8,584 bases of DNA from an uncultured Gemmatimonadaceae bacterium (GCA_955652635.1 CATPBN010000125.1:1-8584); one strand, 5' to 3'. Shown: positions 1 through 6,977, counted from the first letter of the stretch. Numbers and translations are program-made. The notes: a model not told the origin generated them from the letters alone.

Positions 1-24
1 AGTTTGTACGCCCGCGTACAAACT
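1..24. promoter_or_regulatory. Perfect 10-bp inverted repeat, candidate operator
   Basis: Bases 1-10 (AGTTTGTACG) and 15-24 (CGTACAAACT) are exact reverse complements around a 4-base centre (CCCG). Read as a protein site it is TGTAC-N6-GTACA, the same half-site spacing as the classical Crp site TGTGA-N6-TCACA. It lies about 100 bases upstream of the first plus-strand gene. No T-run follows on the plus strand, so it is a poor intrinsic terminator in that direction. The repeat starts at the first base of the window, so it could be longer, and a minus-strand terminator cannot be excluded. The palindrome is certain; its role is inference. Confidence 0.5.
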
Positions 25-39
25 GGAGCCCGTAACTCT

Positions 40-68
40 TTGTCGATTCTACTCTTGCGCGCGATAAA
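40..68 (+). promoter_or_regulatory. Possible sigma-70-like promoter for the 123-515 gene
   Basis: TTGTCG at 40-45 (4 of 6 against TTGACA) is followed after 17 bases by GATAAA at 63-68 (4 of 6 against TATAAT). Transcription would start near 75, giving a leader of about 48 bases. A competing pair, TTGCGC at 55-60 and TAATAT at 78-83, also has 17-base spacing. Both are weak matches, so the exact promoter is uncertain. Confidence 0.25.
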
Positions 69-107
69 CCGGCGTTTAATATGGCATTGGAATCAACGGT
101 TTCTCCC

Positions 108-113
108 GAAGGA
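108..113 (+). promoter_or_regulatory. Ribosome binding site that decides the start at 123
   Basis: GAAGGA ends 9 bases before the ATG at 123 and only 3 bases before an in-frame GTG at 117. The spacing favours the ATG. Confidence 0.5.
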
Positions 114-122
114 TAGGTGACG

Positions 123-515
123 ATGACCACGCCTTCAAACGGATCGAACGCGCAGCCTTCGCGGTGGAGACTTCCTCACCACCATGAAGAGCTGTTGCGA
201 AGAGCGCTCAGGCTGAACGGAGCAGGACGCGCCATCACATCTGAGCAGCGCGCGATCATTCATCAAATCTGTTCGGCGCCCGAAAAGCTGACATTCGCGC
301 CCGAAGATTTTGTCATCGCGTTCAAGCTCGCTCTGACCGACGCGGCCAACGACGTGGGGATCCCGCCAGGGCCCGACCGCAACGACCTGCTCACGCGCAT
401 GGTGAGCGTCTGCATTGAAGAGTTTTTCCGCCTACCTTCGAGTGGTGACGCTCCCAAGGCTGGCAGCGCTGCCAACGTGTCCGGCTCTCAGGAGACCGCC
501 ACCGAGAGTCGCTGA
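123..515 (+). CDS. Small hypothetical protein, about 130 aa
   Basis: I do not recognise this protein. The frame has a GC-rich third-position bias and balanced composition, so it is probably a real gene. An in-frame GTG at 117 is only 3 bases from GAAGGA, so the ATG at 123 is preferred. The first 20 residues or so are polar and probably disordered. The middle is predicted helical: a segment with HHHEELLRRAL, a segment around TSEQRAIIHQICSAPEKL, then FVIAFKLALTDAANDVGIP and LLTRMVSVCIEEFF. The last 25 residues are Ser/Ala/Gly-rich and low in complexity. No signal peptide, membrane helix or catalytic motif is visible, so a small soluble cytoplasmic protein is likely. It converges on the 523-714 gene with a 7-base gap and has its own possible promoter and an upstream palindrome. 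Confidence 0.65.
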   Translation: MTTPSNGSNAQPSRWRLPHHHEELLRRALRLNGAGRAITSEQRAIIHQICSAPEKLTFAPEDFVIAFKLALTDAANDVGIPPGPDRNDLLTRMVSVCIEEFFRLPSSGDAPKAGSAANVSGSQETATESR

Positions 516-522
516 CCTCAGT

Positions 523-714
523 TCACCAAACCAGCCTGCGCTCGTCCCGCACCTGGCGCTCGGCCATCTTTTTCACGAGCCGGTCGAAGTCTTCCTGGGG
601 AAAATTCACGCACACGCTGCGCAGGCGCTTCGCTATCTCTTCGCGAACTTGTTTTTCACGGAGGGCGTGAAGTTCCGAAAGCGAATCCGTGTTGACTTTC
701 TCTTGTGGCTTCAA
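523..714 (-). CDS. Small charged hypothetical protein, 63 aa
   Basis: Not a family I can name. It is rich in Glu, Arg, Lys and Leu and predicted almost wholly helical, with a run around ELHALREKQVREEIAKRL, a short break at CVNFPQEDF, and a second helix around DRLVKKMAERQVRDERR. It ends in LVW. Nearly every codon ends in G or C, and the overlapping plus-strand frame has an unlikely Arg/Pro-rich composition, which supports the minus strand. The start is weak: the only usual start codon after the upstream in-frame TGA is a TTG at 712-714, and no Shine-Dalgarno sequence precedes it. It is divergent from the Crp-type gene and convergent with the 123-515 gene. It could be a small DNA- or protein-binding factor, but nothing in the sequence proves that. 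Confidence 0.55.
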   Translation of the reverse strand: MKPQEKVNTDSLSELHALREKQVREEIAKRLRSVCVNFPQEDFDRLVKKMAERQVRDERRLVW

Positions 715-870
715 GTGAGATGGAGGCGAAGGAATCGTACGTCACCGCACAATGCGGGCCTAACTCGCCCAGCAGCGCGAAATAGAAAAAGATTATTTGC
801 TTGCGTCAGCTATCGTCATAGGGTAGCGTGCGTTACACAACCAGATCGCTACGGGCAACCCTTTAGTCTG

Positions 871-900
871 CGACCTTCTGGCTCCCAGCCAAGGAAGTCG
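871..900 (+). promoter_or_regulatory. Leader hairpin covering the ribosome binding site of the Crp/Fnr-type gene
   Basis: TGGCT (879-883) pairs perfectly with AGCCA (887-891) over a CCC loop. After an AG bulge, CTTC (875-878) pairs with GAAG (894-897), and after a one-base bulge CGA (871-873) pairs with TCG (898-900). In all, 12 base pairs fit in 30 bases. The Shine-Dalgarno sequence AAGGAAG (891-897) lies in the 3' arm, and the ATG at 902 follows one base after the stem. Such a fold would lower translation initiation. The pairing is seen; regulation is inferred. Confidence 0.4.
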
Positions 901-901
901 T

Positions 902-1648
902 ATGAGATCAAAAACGGGTCCGGCCGGACGCGCCGGTGGAAACGGTACGACCGCTCCCACCGCGGTCGAAAACAGCATCATCGCCAAACTCCCTGCCAAC
1001 GAGCTCGCGGCTTTCCTGGAACGTGCCGAGAAGATCACCTCTCCGCTGAGAGAGACTCTTTTCGAGATAAATGAGCCCTTTGAGCGCGTCCTCTTTCCGC
1101 TGACCGGAATGGGTTCGCTCGTCACGGTGCTCAAGGACGGCACCACGCTCGAGGCACAGACGGTGGGCCGGGAGGGATTCATGGGTCTTCCCCTCTTCCA
1201 CGGAATTCCCGTCGCGCGCTGCAAGGGGATCTGCCAGGTCGAGGGAGAATTCTTCCAGCTCGCGCCGAAAGACTTCGTTTCATTACTGAGAGTAGCTCCT
1301 GAGCTCAGCCTCATGCTGCATCGCTATGCACAGTTCTCGAACGAGGTGGTCGCCCAGTCGGCCGCTTGTAATAGCATGCACTTGATCGAGCAGCGATGCG
1401 CACGCTGGCTCCTCCTCACCGCGGACGCTGTTGGTCGGAAAGATTTCAGTCTCACCCAGGAATTCCTTTCCCAGATGCTTGCGGTGCGCAGGCCCGGAGT
1501 AACGGTCGCGATCGGGACTCTGGAGAGACAGGGGCTCATCGAGCACCGCTACGGCAAGGTCTCCATCTCAGATGCAGAGGGATTGAAGAAGGTTGCCTGC
1601 GAGTGCTACCAGACGATCACCGACAAGGCGCTAGAGCTTCTCGCCTGA
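902..1648 (+). CDS. Crp/Fnr-family transcriptional regulator
   Basis: This cytoplasmic regulator probably binds DNA as a dimer. A flexible Gly/Ala-rich stretch of about 24 residues precedes a cyclic-nucleotide-binding-type beta barrel (about 25-125, with LFPLTGMGSLVTVL and VGREGFMGLPLF). A long dimerisation helix (about 132-165) and a winged helix-turn-helix (about 182-222, SLTQEFLSQML, then RRPGVTVAIGTLERQGLI) follow. The length (248 aa) is usual. The Arg-Ala/Ser cAMP-contact motif of true CRP is not evident, so the ligand is unknown. The N-terminal four-cysteine FeS motif of FNR is absent. Aligned by eye to E. coli CRP, the recognition helix keeps Arg180 (R197 here) but has Pro and Val where CRP has Glu181 and Arg185. 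The ATG at 902 has AAGGA 6 bases upstream. The gene is divergent from the 63-aa gene, and its stop is 15 bases from the ppc stop. Confidence 0.92.
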   Translation: MRSKTGPAGRAGGNGTTAPTAVENSIIAKLPANELAAFLERAEKITSPLRETLFEINEPFERVLFPLTGMGSLVTVLKDGTTLEAQTVGREGFMGLPLFHGIPVARCKGICQVEGEFFQLAPKDFVSLLRVAPELSLMLHRYAQFSNEVVAQSAACNSMHLIEQRCARWLLLTADAVGRKDFSLTQEFLSQMLAVRRPGVTVAIGTLERQGLIEHRYGKVSISDAEGLKKVACECYQTITDKALELLA

Positions 1649-1663
1649 TCGCCGGTCGCCGTT

Positions 1664-4468
1664 TCAACCAGTATTGCGTAGTCCCTGGGCGACTCCGCTC
1701 AGAGTGGTGGCCAGAGCATCATCTATCCTTTCCCTTGCTTTCTCGTCGAGGTCGCCGGAGTTGCGCTTCCTGCGCAGCAGGGAAATCTGAAGCAGCGACA
1801 AGGGATCGACGTACGGATTCCTGAGCGCAATCGCCGCCTGGAGCACCGGTGTGTCATCGAGCAGCGAGCGGTGGCCTCGAATCAAGCGCAGAGCCTCCAC
1901 GGCGCGCTCGAATTCAGTCACCAGCGTTTCGAACAGGTTCAGATCTCCGCCCAGCTGCGTCACGTACATACGCGCGATGTCGATGTCAGTCTTTGCGCAG
2001 ACCATCTCTACCTTGGCGAAGAGATCATCAACAAACGGCCACACGTGCGCCATCTTCTGGAGCCTCGCCAACCCCTGACGTGACCTGATCTCCTCACCGA
2101 GCGCAGCACCCACGCCGAGCCAACCCGTGAGCATGAGGCGAATCTGAGTCCACCCAAATCCCCACGGTATCGCGCGGATCCCATCTATGCCCGCCTTCGC
2201 GCCGGGACGATAGGCTGGACGCGAGCCAAAGCGCGCATTGGCGAGCTCGTCGATTGGAGTGGCGACCCGAAAGAGCTGGAAGAGCGCGTCGTTGTCGTGG
2301 ACGAGCTCGCGATACACCGCGTGCGATCTTTCGGAAAGCCTCTCGATTACCTCCCGAAACTCGGCCGCCTCGTGCGGCTCGACGTTCGCTCGCCAGTCCG
2401 TGAACTCGTGCAGGAGTGTTCCGGCAGTGGTGACCTCCACGCTGCGCTCTGCCACGGGGAGCAATCCGAACTGCTGCGAGATGATCTCGCCCTGCTCGGT
2501 AATCTTGATGCGGCCGTTCGTCGTTCCAGGAGGGAGCGCCGCAAGAGCGCGATAAACCGGCGAGCCGCCTCCGCGACCGACGCTCCCTCCCCTGCCATGG
2601 AAGAGCCGTAGCTCGATACCGGCCTCGCGAAAAAGGTCGGAGAGCGATTCCTGCGCGCGATAGAGGGCCCAGGACGAGGCAATGATGCCGGCATCCTTTC
2701 CGGAATCCGAATAGCCGATCATCACTTCCTGCCGGCGTCCCCGCGCTTCGAGCTGTCGCGCGTACACAGGGTCGTCGAGGAGTGCTCCCATGACTAATGG
2801 CGCGTGATCCAGGTCCTCGAGCGTCTCGAACAGCGGCACGACGTCGAGACGCGACGTCGGTTTTTTCCCCGAGAGATTGACGAGCCCCGCTTCGCGCGCG
2901 AGAAAGAGCACGCGCAGAAGGTCATCGGCCGACCGGGTCATGGACACTATATAGGTGCACGCCGCAGGCTCGCCGGCTTCGTCCTGAATCGTCTCGATGG
3001 CGCGGAAGGTATCGATCACCTGCTGCGTCTCAGTCGAGGCGGCAAGCTCTCCTTTTCGGCGGCGCGTCTTGCCGAGCAAAACGGTTCGCAGGCGATTCCG
3101 TTCCGCGACACCGGCCTCGCCCTTCGACAGAATTTCTGCGACCGCTGCTGCGTGCACTTCCGCGTGGTCCCGCACATCCATCATGAAGCCATGGAATCCG
3201 TGGGCCCGCACGCCCGCAATGAATGGATCGAGGCTCGTGCGACAGGCCTGAACGGCGCCCGCGCCAATCAGATAGTCCCGCACCAATGTGAGGTCGCGCT
3301 CGAAGGCGGCGACGTCAGGATAGGCGGCGCGCTCCTGGCGGACACGCCCCGCGTCGCGCGATGCAACGAGCCGGCGCGTAGCCTCTAGCCGCGCCGACAT
3401 GAAGCTCAGCTTCAATCGAAGCGGTTCGTCGGCGTTCCGTTTCTTGTTCTTCTTCCACACATCCGGCAGCAGTTCCTTGTCGCCCTCCATCGAGCGCATC
3501 AGCGAGTGAGATGGCGGCGTGAATTCAGCGGACAATGAGAGCCGCTGTACGAGCTCGTCGAGCGATTCGCGATATCTGCCGAGTATCACGTGGGTGGCCC
3601 GGCGCGCGGTGGCGATTGTTATCTCCGGCGTGACGTAGGGATTTCCGTCCCGGTCGCCACCAACCCAGCTGCCCCAACGCAAAGGCACCGCGAGCCGGAA
3701 CGCATCCGCCGAGCGAGAGAACTCCTGCTCGAACGCGATAGCGAGAGCCGAATGGACGTGGGCGCCGGCGTCCAGCAATCTCGTCTCGAGATACCAGAGT
3801 GCGGAGCTGACTTCGTCGAGCACCGTTGGTCTGTCCTGACGGACTTCGCTCGTCAGCCAGAGCAGCTCCACCTCGCCCTCCATCTCCTGCTCGATGAGTT
3901 TTGCTTCGTCGGCGGGCGCCCGCTCGCGGGCGAGGAGCTTGTCGGCAACGCGCGCCTGCAAACCGAGCAGAGTGCTGCGCGTGGATTCGGTCGGGTGCGC
4001 GGTGAGAACCGGACGAACGTCGAGGGTGAGCATCGCCCGCTCGACCTGCTCTGCCGTGCAACCCATCTCGCGGAGCTTCCGCATCGACCAGCGTACCGAT
4101 GCAGGCTGGAGGACACTCGCCCCTTTACCGAGGTACGTGTTCCGGCGCCGGACGCGATGAGTCTGTTCGGCGGTGTTGATCAGCAGAAAGAAAAGCGTGA
4201 ACGCGCGTGCCGCCATTGCGCACTGTTCGACCGCCAGACCGTCGATCCTCTGGAGAAGCTCGTCGAGGGATGCTGCATCGCGGTCACCATGACGGCGTGC
4301 GCGGGTCGCGACTCGGAGCTGTTCGACGATCTCGAACGACTCCTGTCCCTCGAGCCGCTCAATCACCCGGCCGAGGGCGGCGGCGAGCCAGCGGACATCT
4401 TCGTGGAGCGGGAGGTCCTCTGGGCGAGCTTGAGGCCGCGAACTATCGCGCTGTATGTGGACGGGCAT
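1664..4468 (-). CDS. ppc: Phosphoenolpyruvate carboxylase
   Basis: This cytoplasmic enzyme makes oxaloacetate from phosphoenolpyruvate and bicarbonate, with Mg or Mn, to refill the TCA cycle. All key motifs are present: LTAHPTES (155-162, catalytic His158), GGDRDGNP (270-277), DVR (431-433, Arg433), PLFETLEDL with metal ligand Glu548, YSDSGKDAG with metal ligand Asp588, the Gly-rich loop FHGRGGSVGRGGGSP (623-637), TEQGE, and the C-terminal RNTG. The residues that bind the inhibitor aspartate in the E. coli enzyme (Arg587, Lys773, Arg832, Asn881) align by eye with Arg632, Lys826, Arg883 and Asn932, so feedback inhibition by aspartate is likely. The length (934 aa) is slightly above the E. coli 883. 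Local variants include VRDHAEVH for the usual VRQ-type segment and WTQIRLMLTGWLG for WTQxRLMLPAWLG. The ATG has no clear Shine-Dalgarno. It lies 48 bases downstream of the GH18 gene on the same strand. Confidence 0.98.
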   Translation of the reverse strand: MPVHIQRDSSRPQARPEDLPLHEDVRWLAAALGRVIERLEGQESFEIVEQLRVATRARRHGDRDAASLDELLQRIDGLAVEQCAMAARAFTLFFLLINTAEQTHRVRRRNTYLGKGASVLQPASVRWSMRKLREMGCTAEQVERAMLTLDVRPVLTAHPTESTRSTLLGLQARVADKLLARERAPADEAKLIEQEMEGEVELLWLTSEVRQDRPTVLDEVSSALWYLETRLLDAGAHVHSALAIAFEQEFSRSADAFRLAVPLRWGSWVGGDRDGNPYVTPEITIATARRATHVILGRYRESLDELVQRLSLSAEFTPPSHSLMRSMEGDKELLPDVWKKNKKRNADEPLRLKLSFMSARLEATRRLVASRDAGRVRQERAAYPDVAAFERDLTLVRDYLIGAGAVQACRTSLDPFIAGVRAHGFHGFMMDVRDHAEVHAAAVAEILSKGEAGVAERNRLRTVLLGKTRRRKGELAASTETQQVIDTFRAIETIQDEAGEPAACTYIVSMTRSADDLLRVLFLAREAGLVNLSGKKPTSRLDVVPLFETLEDLDHAPLVMGALLDDPVYARQLEARGRRQEVMIGYSDSGKDAGIIASSWALYRAQESLSDLFREAGIELRLFHGRGGSVGRGGGSPVYRALAALPPGTTNGRIKITEQGEIISQQFGLLPVAERSVEVTTAGTLLHEFTDWRANVEPHEAAEFREVIERLSERSHAVYRELVHDNDALFQLFRVATPIDELANARFGSRPAYRPGAKAGIDGIRAIPWGFGWTQIRLMLTGWLGVGAALGEEIRSRQGLARLQKMAHVWPFVDDLFAKVEMVCAKTDIDIARMYVTQLGGDLNLFETLVTEFERAVEALRLIRGHRSLLDDTPVLQAAIALRNPYVDPLSLLQISLLRRKRNSGDLDEKARERIDDALATTLSGVAQGLRNTG

Positions 4469-4516
4469 TATCGCTGTGAAGTTAGCGGAACGGGGTTGCG
4501 ATCAGAACGTTGAAGT

Positions 4517-5680
4517 TCAGCGTCCAGCGATCGCCCGCATCAGCGCTCCGTCGTCACCGCCCAGCTCCCAGATCACGACACCGCCCAGTTGGTGCTCACC
4601 AACGTAACGCACTTTGGCAGCTACGGATTGTGGATCATCGTAGCTGACCCATGTCCCGCTCGTCGAATCGTACAGCCACGGCACCTGGGCGTTGGCATCC
4701 CAGTGCCGCACATAGTGTGGATCCCGAAGACGGGTTTGCGCGAGAACTCGCCAATCGCCGCCCCCCTCCTTCCAGCCCACCGGCGTACGAGTGCCTCTCT
4801 GGAACAGACCGTCATTGATGTTCGGGACACCGCCGAAGCCGTGACCATAAAAAGGAACGCCAACCAACAGCTTACCGGGCGCTACTCCAGCGTCGAGAAA
4901 CGCCCGCATCGTGGCGTCGACATTGAGCTGCGGCGTCGGATCTCCGTTGGCCGCGTACAACGGCGCGTTGAAGTTCGTGGTGCCCGGACCAGAGTGATAG
5001 TCGTAGGTCATCACGTTGATGAAATCCAGTAGCGGCGCGATGCGCGAGACCTCGACGTTCGCTATTTCCTGCGGGCGAGCCGATGCGGCGATCGTCAGCT
5101 CATAGTGGCGCTGATCCCGGGCTCCCTCCGCGTCGAGCCGTCGCCTGAGCTCCGCGAGCAGGAGCGTAAAATTCTCCCTGTCGACGGGGCGCTCGACATT
5201 CCCTTCCATTCCGCCGGCAACGGGAAATTCCCAGTCGATGTCGATTCCGTCGAAAACGCCCGAGTGCTGCCGGATAAAGAGATCGATCGCCGACTGAGCG
5301 AACAGCCGCCGGCTCGAATCGGTGAGCGCGACGTTGGAGAATTTTCCCGAGCCGGTCCAGCCACCGATTGAGATCGCCACCTTCAAGTGGGGGTTCCGCG
5401 CCTTCAGTCGAGCGAGCTCATCGAAGTTCGTGCCGGGGTTGTCGACGCCCGCTCGTCCGTCATCCCGGATCCCGCCAAACGCGTAGAAAATGTGGGTGAG
5501 GTCCCGCGCTGGAAGCTCGGCGATGCGGGTGCCTTTGCTGTTCACGCCCCACGATGCGAGATAGCCGACCACTCGCGGCACGATCGGGCCGGGCTCGGGA
5601 GTTGGCGCAGGCGCCGAGGACGTACAGGCAAGACTGATTGCTGCGACGGGGACGGCGGCAAAACGAAGAGAGGTGCGCAT
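4517..5680 (-). CDS. Family 18 glycoside hydrolase (chitinase-like) lipoprotein
   Basis: This is a 387-aa secreted hydrolase of the GH18 TIM-barrel family, which cleaves beta-1,4 bonds next to N-acetylglucosamine by substrate-assisted catalysis. The signal peptide MRTSLRFAAVPVAAISLAC ends in a lipobox with Cys19, so a lipid-anchored envelope protein is expected. A Pro/Ala linker follows, then the barrel from about residue 35: SIGGW (104-108), the catalytic DGIDIDWE (144-151, with acid Glu151), MTYDYHSG (about 224-231), VGVPFYGHGFGG, and a final WELGGDDG. An insertion of about 50 residues before the last strands fits a subfamily A chitinase. The open frame continues upstream to 5782, but that would overlap the acetyltransferase gene and bury the signal peptide, so the ATG at 5680 is preferred although its Shine-Dalgarno is weak. 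No carbohydrate-binding module is present. The substrate could be chitin, chitooligosaccharides or another GlcNAc polymer. Confidence 0.93.
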   Translation of the reverse strand: MRTSLRFAAVPVAAISLACTSSAPAPTPEPGPIVPRVVGYLASWGVNSKGTRIAELPARDLTHIFYAFGGIRDDGRAGVDNPGTNFDELARLKARNPHLKVAISIGGWTGSGKFSNVALTDSSRRLFAQSAIDLFIRQHSGVFDGIDIDWEFPVAGGMEGNVERPVDRENFTLLLAELRRRLDAEGARDQRHYELTIAASARPQEIANVEVSRIAPLLDFINVMTYDYHSGPGTTNFNAPLYAANGDPTPQLNVDATMRAFLDAGVAPGKLLVGVPFYGHGFGGVPNINDGLFQRGTRTPVGWKEGGGDWRVLAQTRLRDPHYVRHWDANAQVPWLYDSTSGTWVSYDDPQSVAAKVRYVGEHQLGGVVIWELGGDDGALMRAIAGR

Positions 5681-5735
5681 GCGAGCGAATTGAACCGGGT
5701 GGCGGCTTGTTTTCAAGCCACGAGTCACCTCGTCG

Positions 5736-6260
5736 TCAGAGCGGCCGCGCCATGACGTGGTCGTCGTCCACACGCTCCCCAAAATAAAAGGGCTTCTTGC
5801 CGACGATCTTGAATCCGATCCGGAGATAGAATCCGATCGCCCATGAGGCTTGAGACCATGTCTGCAGCCAGATCACGTCTCCACCGGCCTGCCGCGCCAT
5901 ATCGCAGCAGTGATTCATGAGCATGGCGCCGATGCCGCGGCCCTGGTGAGCGCTGTCGACGTAGAACCGGACGATCTCGAATGCTCGGCGACCCTCGACA
6001 CCTCGAGGAACCTCCGAGGTCGAGGCCATGTGCGCATAAGCGATCGGTGTTCCATCCGAGTCTTCCACCACAAAGACGAAGCTGCCCTTGCTTTCTATCG
6101 CCTCGGCGATGACCTCGACAGAGTACGCTTTGGAGAGGTATCGACTCCGGTCCGGCTCCGGGTGCGTCGGTCCGTAGGCTTGCACAAACAACCGCGCTCC
6201 GAGGGACGAGATCGCCTCCGCGTCGGCCAGCGTGCAGCGGCGAATGGCATAAGCGGCCAT
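5736..6260 (-). CDS. GNAT-family N-acetyltransferase, PaiA-like
   Basis: This 174-aa cytoplasmic enzyme would transfer acetyl from acetyl-CoA to an amine. The acetyl-CoA site (motif A) lies around 98-113, with VRFYVDSAHQGRGIGAMLM giving the Q-G-R-G-I-G loop. Motif B, around WSQASWAIGFYLRIGFKIVG (135-154), has the Ala-x-x-Phe-Tyr...Gly-Phe pattern. The N-terminal YLSKAYS segment and the C-terminal PFYFGERVDDDHVM resemble the PaiA polyamine acetyltransferases, in which the end reads F-x-L-G-D-D-V-Q-T-D. That assignment is from memory and the substrate is not proven. The ATG comes 3 bases after the TAA of the upstream membrane-protein gene with no Shine-Dalgarno between them, which suggests translational coupling. 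The GH18 gene starts 55 bases downstream. Confidence 0.9.
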   Translation of the reverse strand: MAAYAIRRCTLADAEAISSLGARLFVQAYGPTHPEPDRSRYLSKAYSVEVIAEAIESKGSFVFVVEDSDGTPIAYAHMASTSEVPRGVEGRRAFEIVRFYVDSAHQGRGIGAMLMNHCCDMARQAGGDVIWLQTWSQASWAIGFYLRIGFKIVGKKPFYFGERVDDDHVMARPL

Positions 6261-6263
6261 CGG

Positions 6264-6977
6264 TTACGGAAGGCGGTTCGCTAACTCGGTGAGGTGATCC
6301 GCCGCTTCCGTAATCGGTTTAGCGCCAGTGAGCGCGGCCTGGTCGAGCGCGGGGATTTCGGGTTGTTTGTGCAGGTTTCTGATGCCAAGTCGCTTTCGAA
6401 GCTCGTTGCGAAAGGCAATTGCAGGGCGGTAGAATCGCTCGCGGTAGGCGCGCCACGTTGTGAGATGCCGTTGAATCAGCTCGGTGCTCTCTCGATCGAG
6501 CTCCTTGTCGCGCTCCTCCTCCGACAGAGTTTCGAACGCGCGTGGACTGAGGAGAGTGCTAACGTAAGCACCGTCGCTTCCCGCCTCGAAGGTTCGCATC
6601 GCTTCCGCGAGTTGGAGCGTACCCTCCTTCAATACAGGCGCGGGCACGACACGCAGCTGCTCGACAAGCGGATCAACGTCCGGCTGAATCGGGGGAGGCG
6701 GGGTTTCTTCAGGAAATCCCATGTCCACTGGTTGCTGGACTGTGAACAGCAGCCAGACCAGTTCGGCCGCGGTCAGGATGAGATACGACAAAGCGAGTAC
6801 GCCGGCGATTCTTGCTCCGACCGGCGACGATCTGAAGACTCCGTGACCCGTCCACAAGGCGTTCAGGACGGAGATGACGACGCACCCGGCAATCTTGCCC
6901 CGTTGGAGCAGCGGAAGCTGTTGCCAGGCGCGCGGAGCGGCGCGTCGCCAGTCTCGATTGCGGAGAGGAAGACTCAC
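6264..6977 (-). CDS. Hypothetical membrane protein with two predicted helices
   Basis: I do not recognise this 237-aa protein. A basic N-terminus (about 1-28) is followed by two hydrophobic segments, about 29-46 (KIAGCVVISVLNALW) and 56-80 (RIAGVLALSYLILTAAELVWLLF). A Pro-rich linker (92-100, with PPPP) leads to a soluble region of about 140 residues, mostly charged and helical, with LSEEERDKELDRESTELI near 151-168 and a basic stretch near 176-203. The hairpin-like membrane anchor with a basic start suggests both ends lie in the cytoplasm, by the positive-inside rule. The start is a GTG at 6977, the first usual start codon after an in-frame TGA at 7008-7010, with a weak AAAGAG about 10 bases upstream. 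The start codon falls inside an 8-bp inverted repeat. It is coupled to the downstream acetyltransferase gene (3-base gap), which hints at linked roles but gives no function. Confidence 0.8.
   Translation of the reverse strand: MSLPLRNRDWRRAAPRAWQQLPLLQRGKIAGCVVISVLNALWTGHGVFRSSPVGARIAGVLALSYLILTAAELVWLLFTVQQPVDMGFPEETPPPPIQPDVDPLVEQLRVVPAPVLKEGTLQLAEAMRTFEAGSDGAYVSTLLSPRAFETLSEEERDKELDRESTELIQRHLTTWRAYRERFYRPAIAFRNELRKRLGIRNLHKQPEIPALDQAALTGAKPITEAADHLTELANRLP

Noticed and set aside
745..757. Small hairpin CCGCA-CAA-TGCGG in the gap before the Crp/Fnr-type gene
   Set aside because: A 5-bp stem in GC-rich DNA is common by chance, and no T-run or promoter element gives it a role.
415..1074. 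A 219-codon plus-strand frame spanning the 63-aa gene and the start of the Crp/Fnr-type gene
   Set aside because: It overlaps three better-supported genes, is rich in Arg, Pro and His, and has no domain.
1640..1663. Possible bidirectional terminator between the convergent Crp/Fnr-type and ppc genes
   Set aside because: Only 4-bp and 3-bp arms with bulges can be drawn and there is no T-run on either strand.
2804..3388. A 194-codon plus-strand open frame opposite ppc
   Set aside because: Same explanation: a shadow of the ppc codon bias, with no ribosome binding site or family signature.
3590..4513. A 307-codon open frame on the plus strand, antisense to ppc
   Set aside because: Arg/Glu/Pro-rich composition without any recognisable motif, lying wholly opposite a certain ppc. 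Long antisense frames are expected in GC-rich coding DNA.
5681..5782. N-terminal extension of the GH18 protein by 34 residues
   Set aside because: It would overlap the acetyltransferase gene and put a charged stretch in front of a clear lipoprotein signal peptide.
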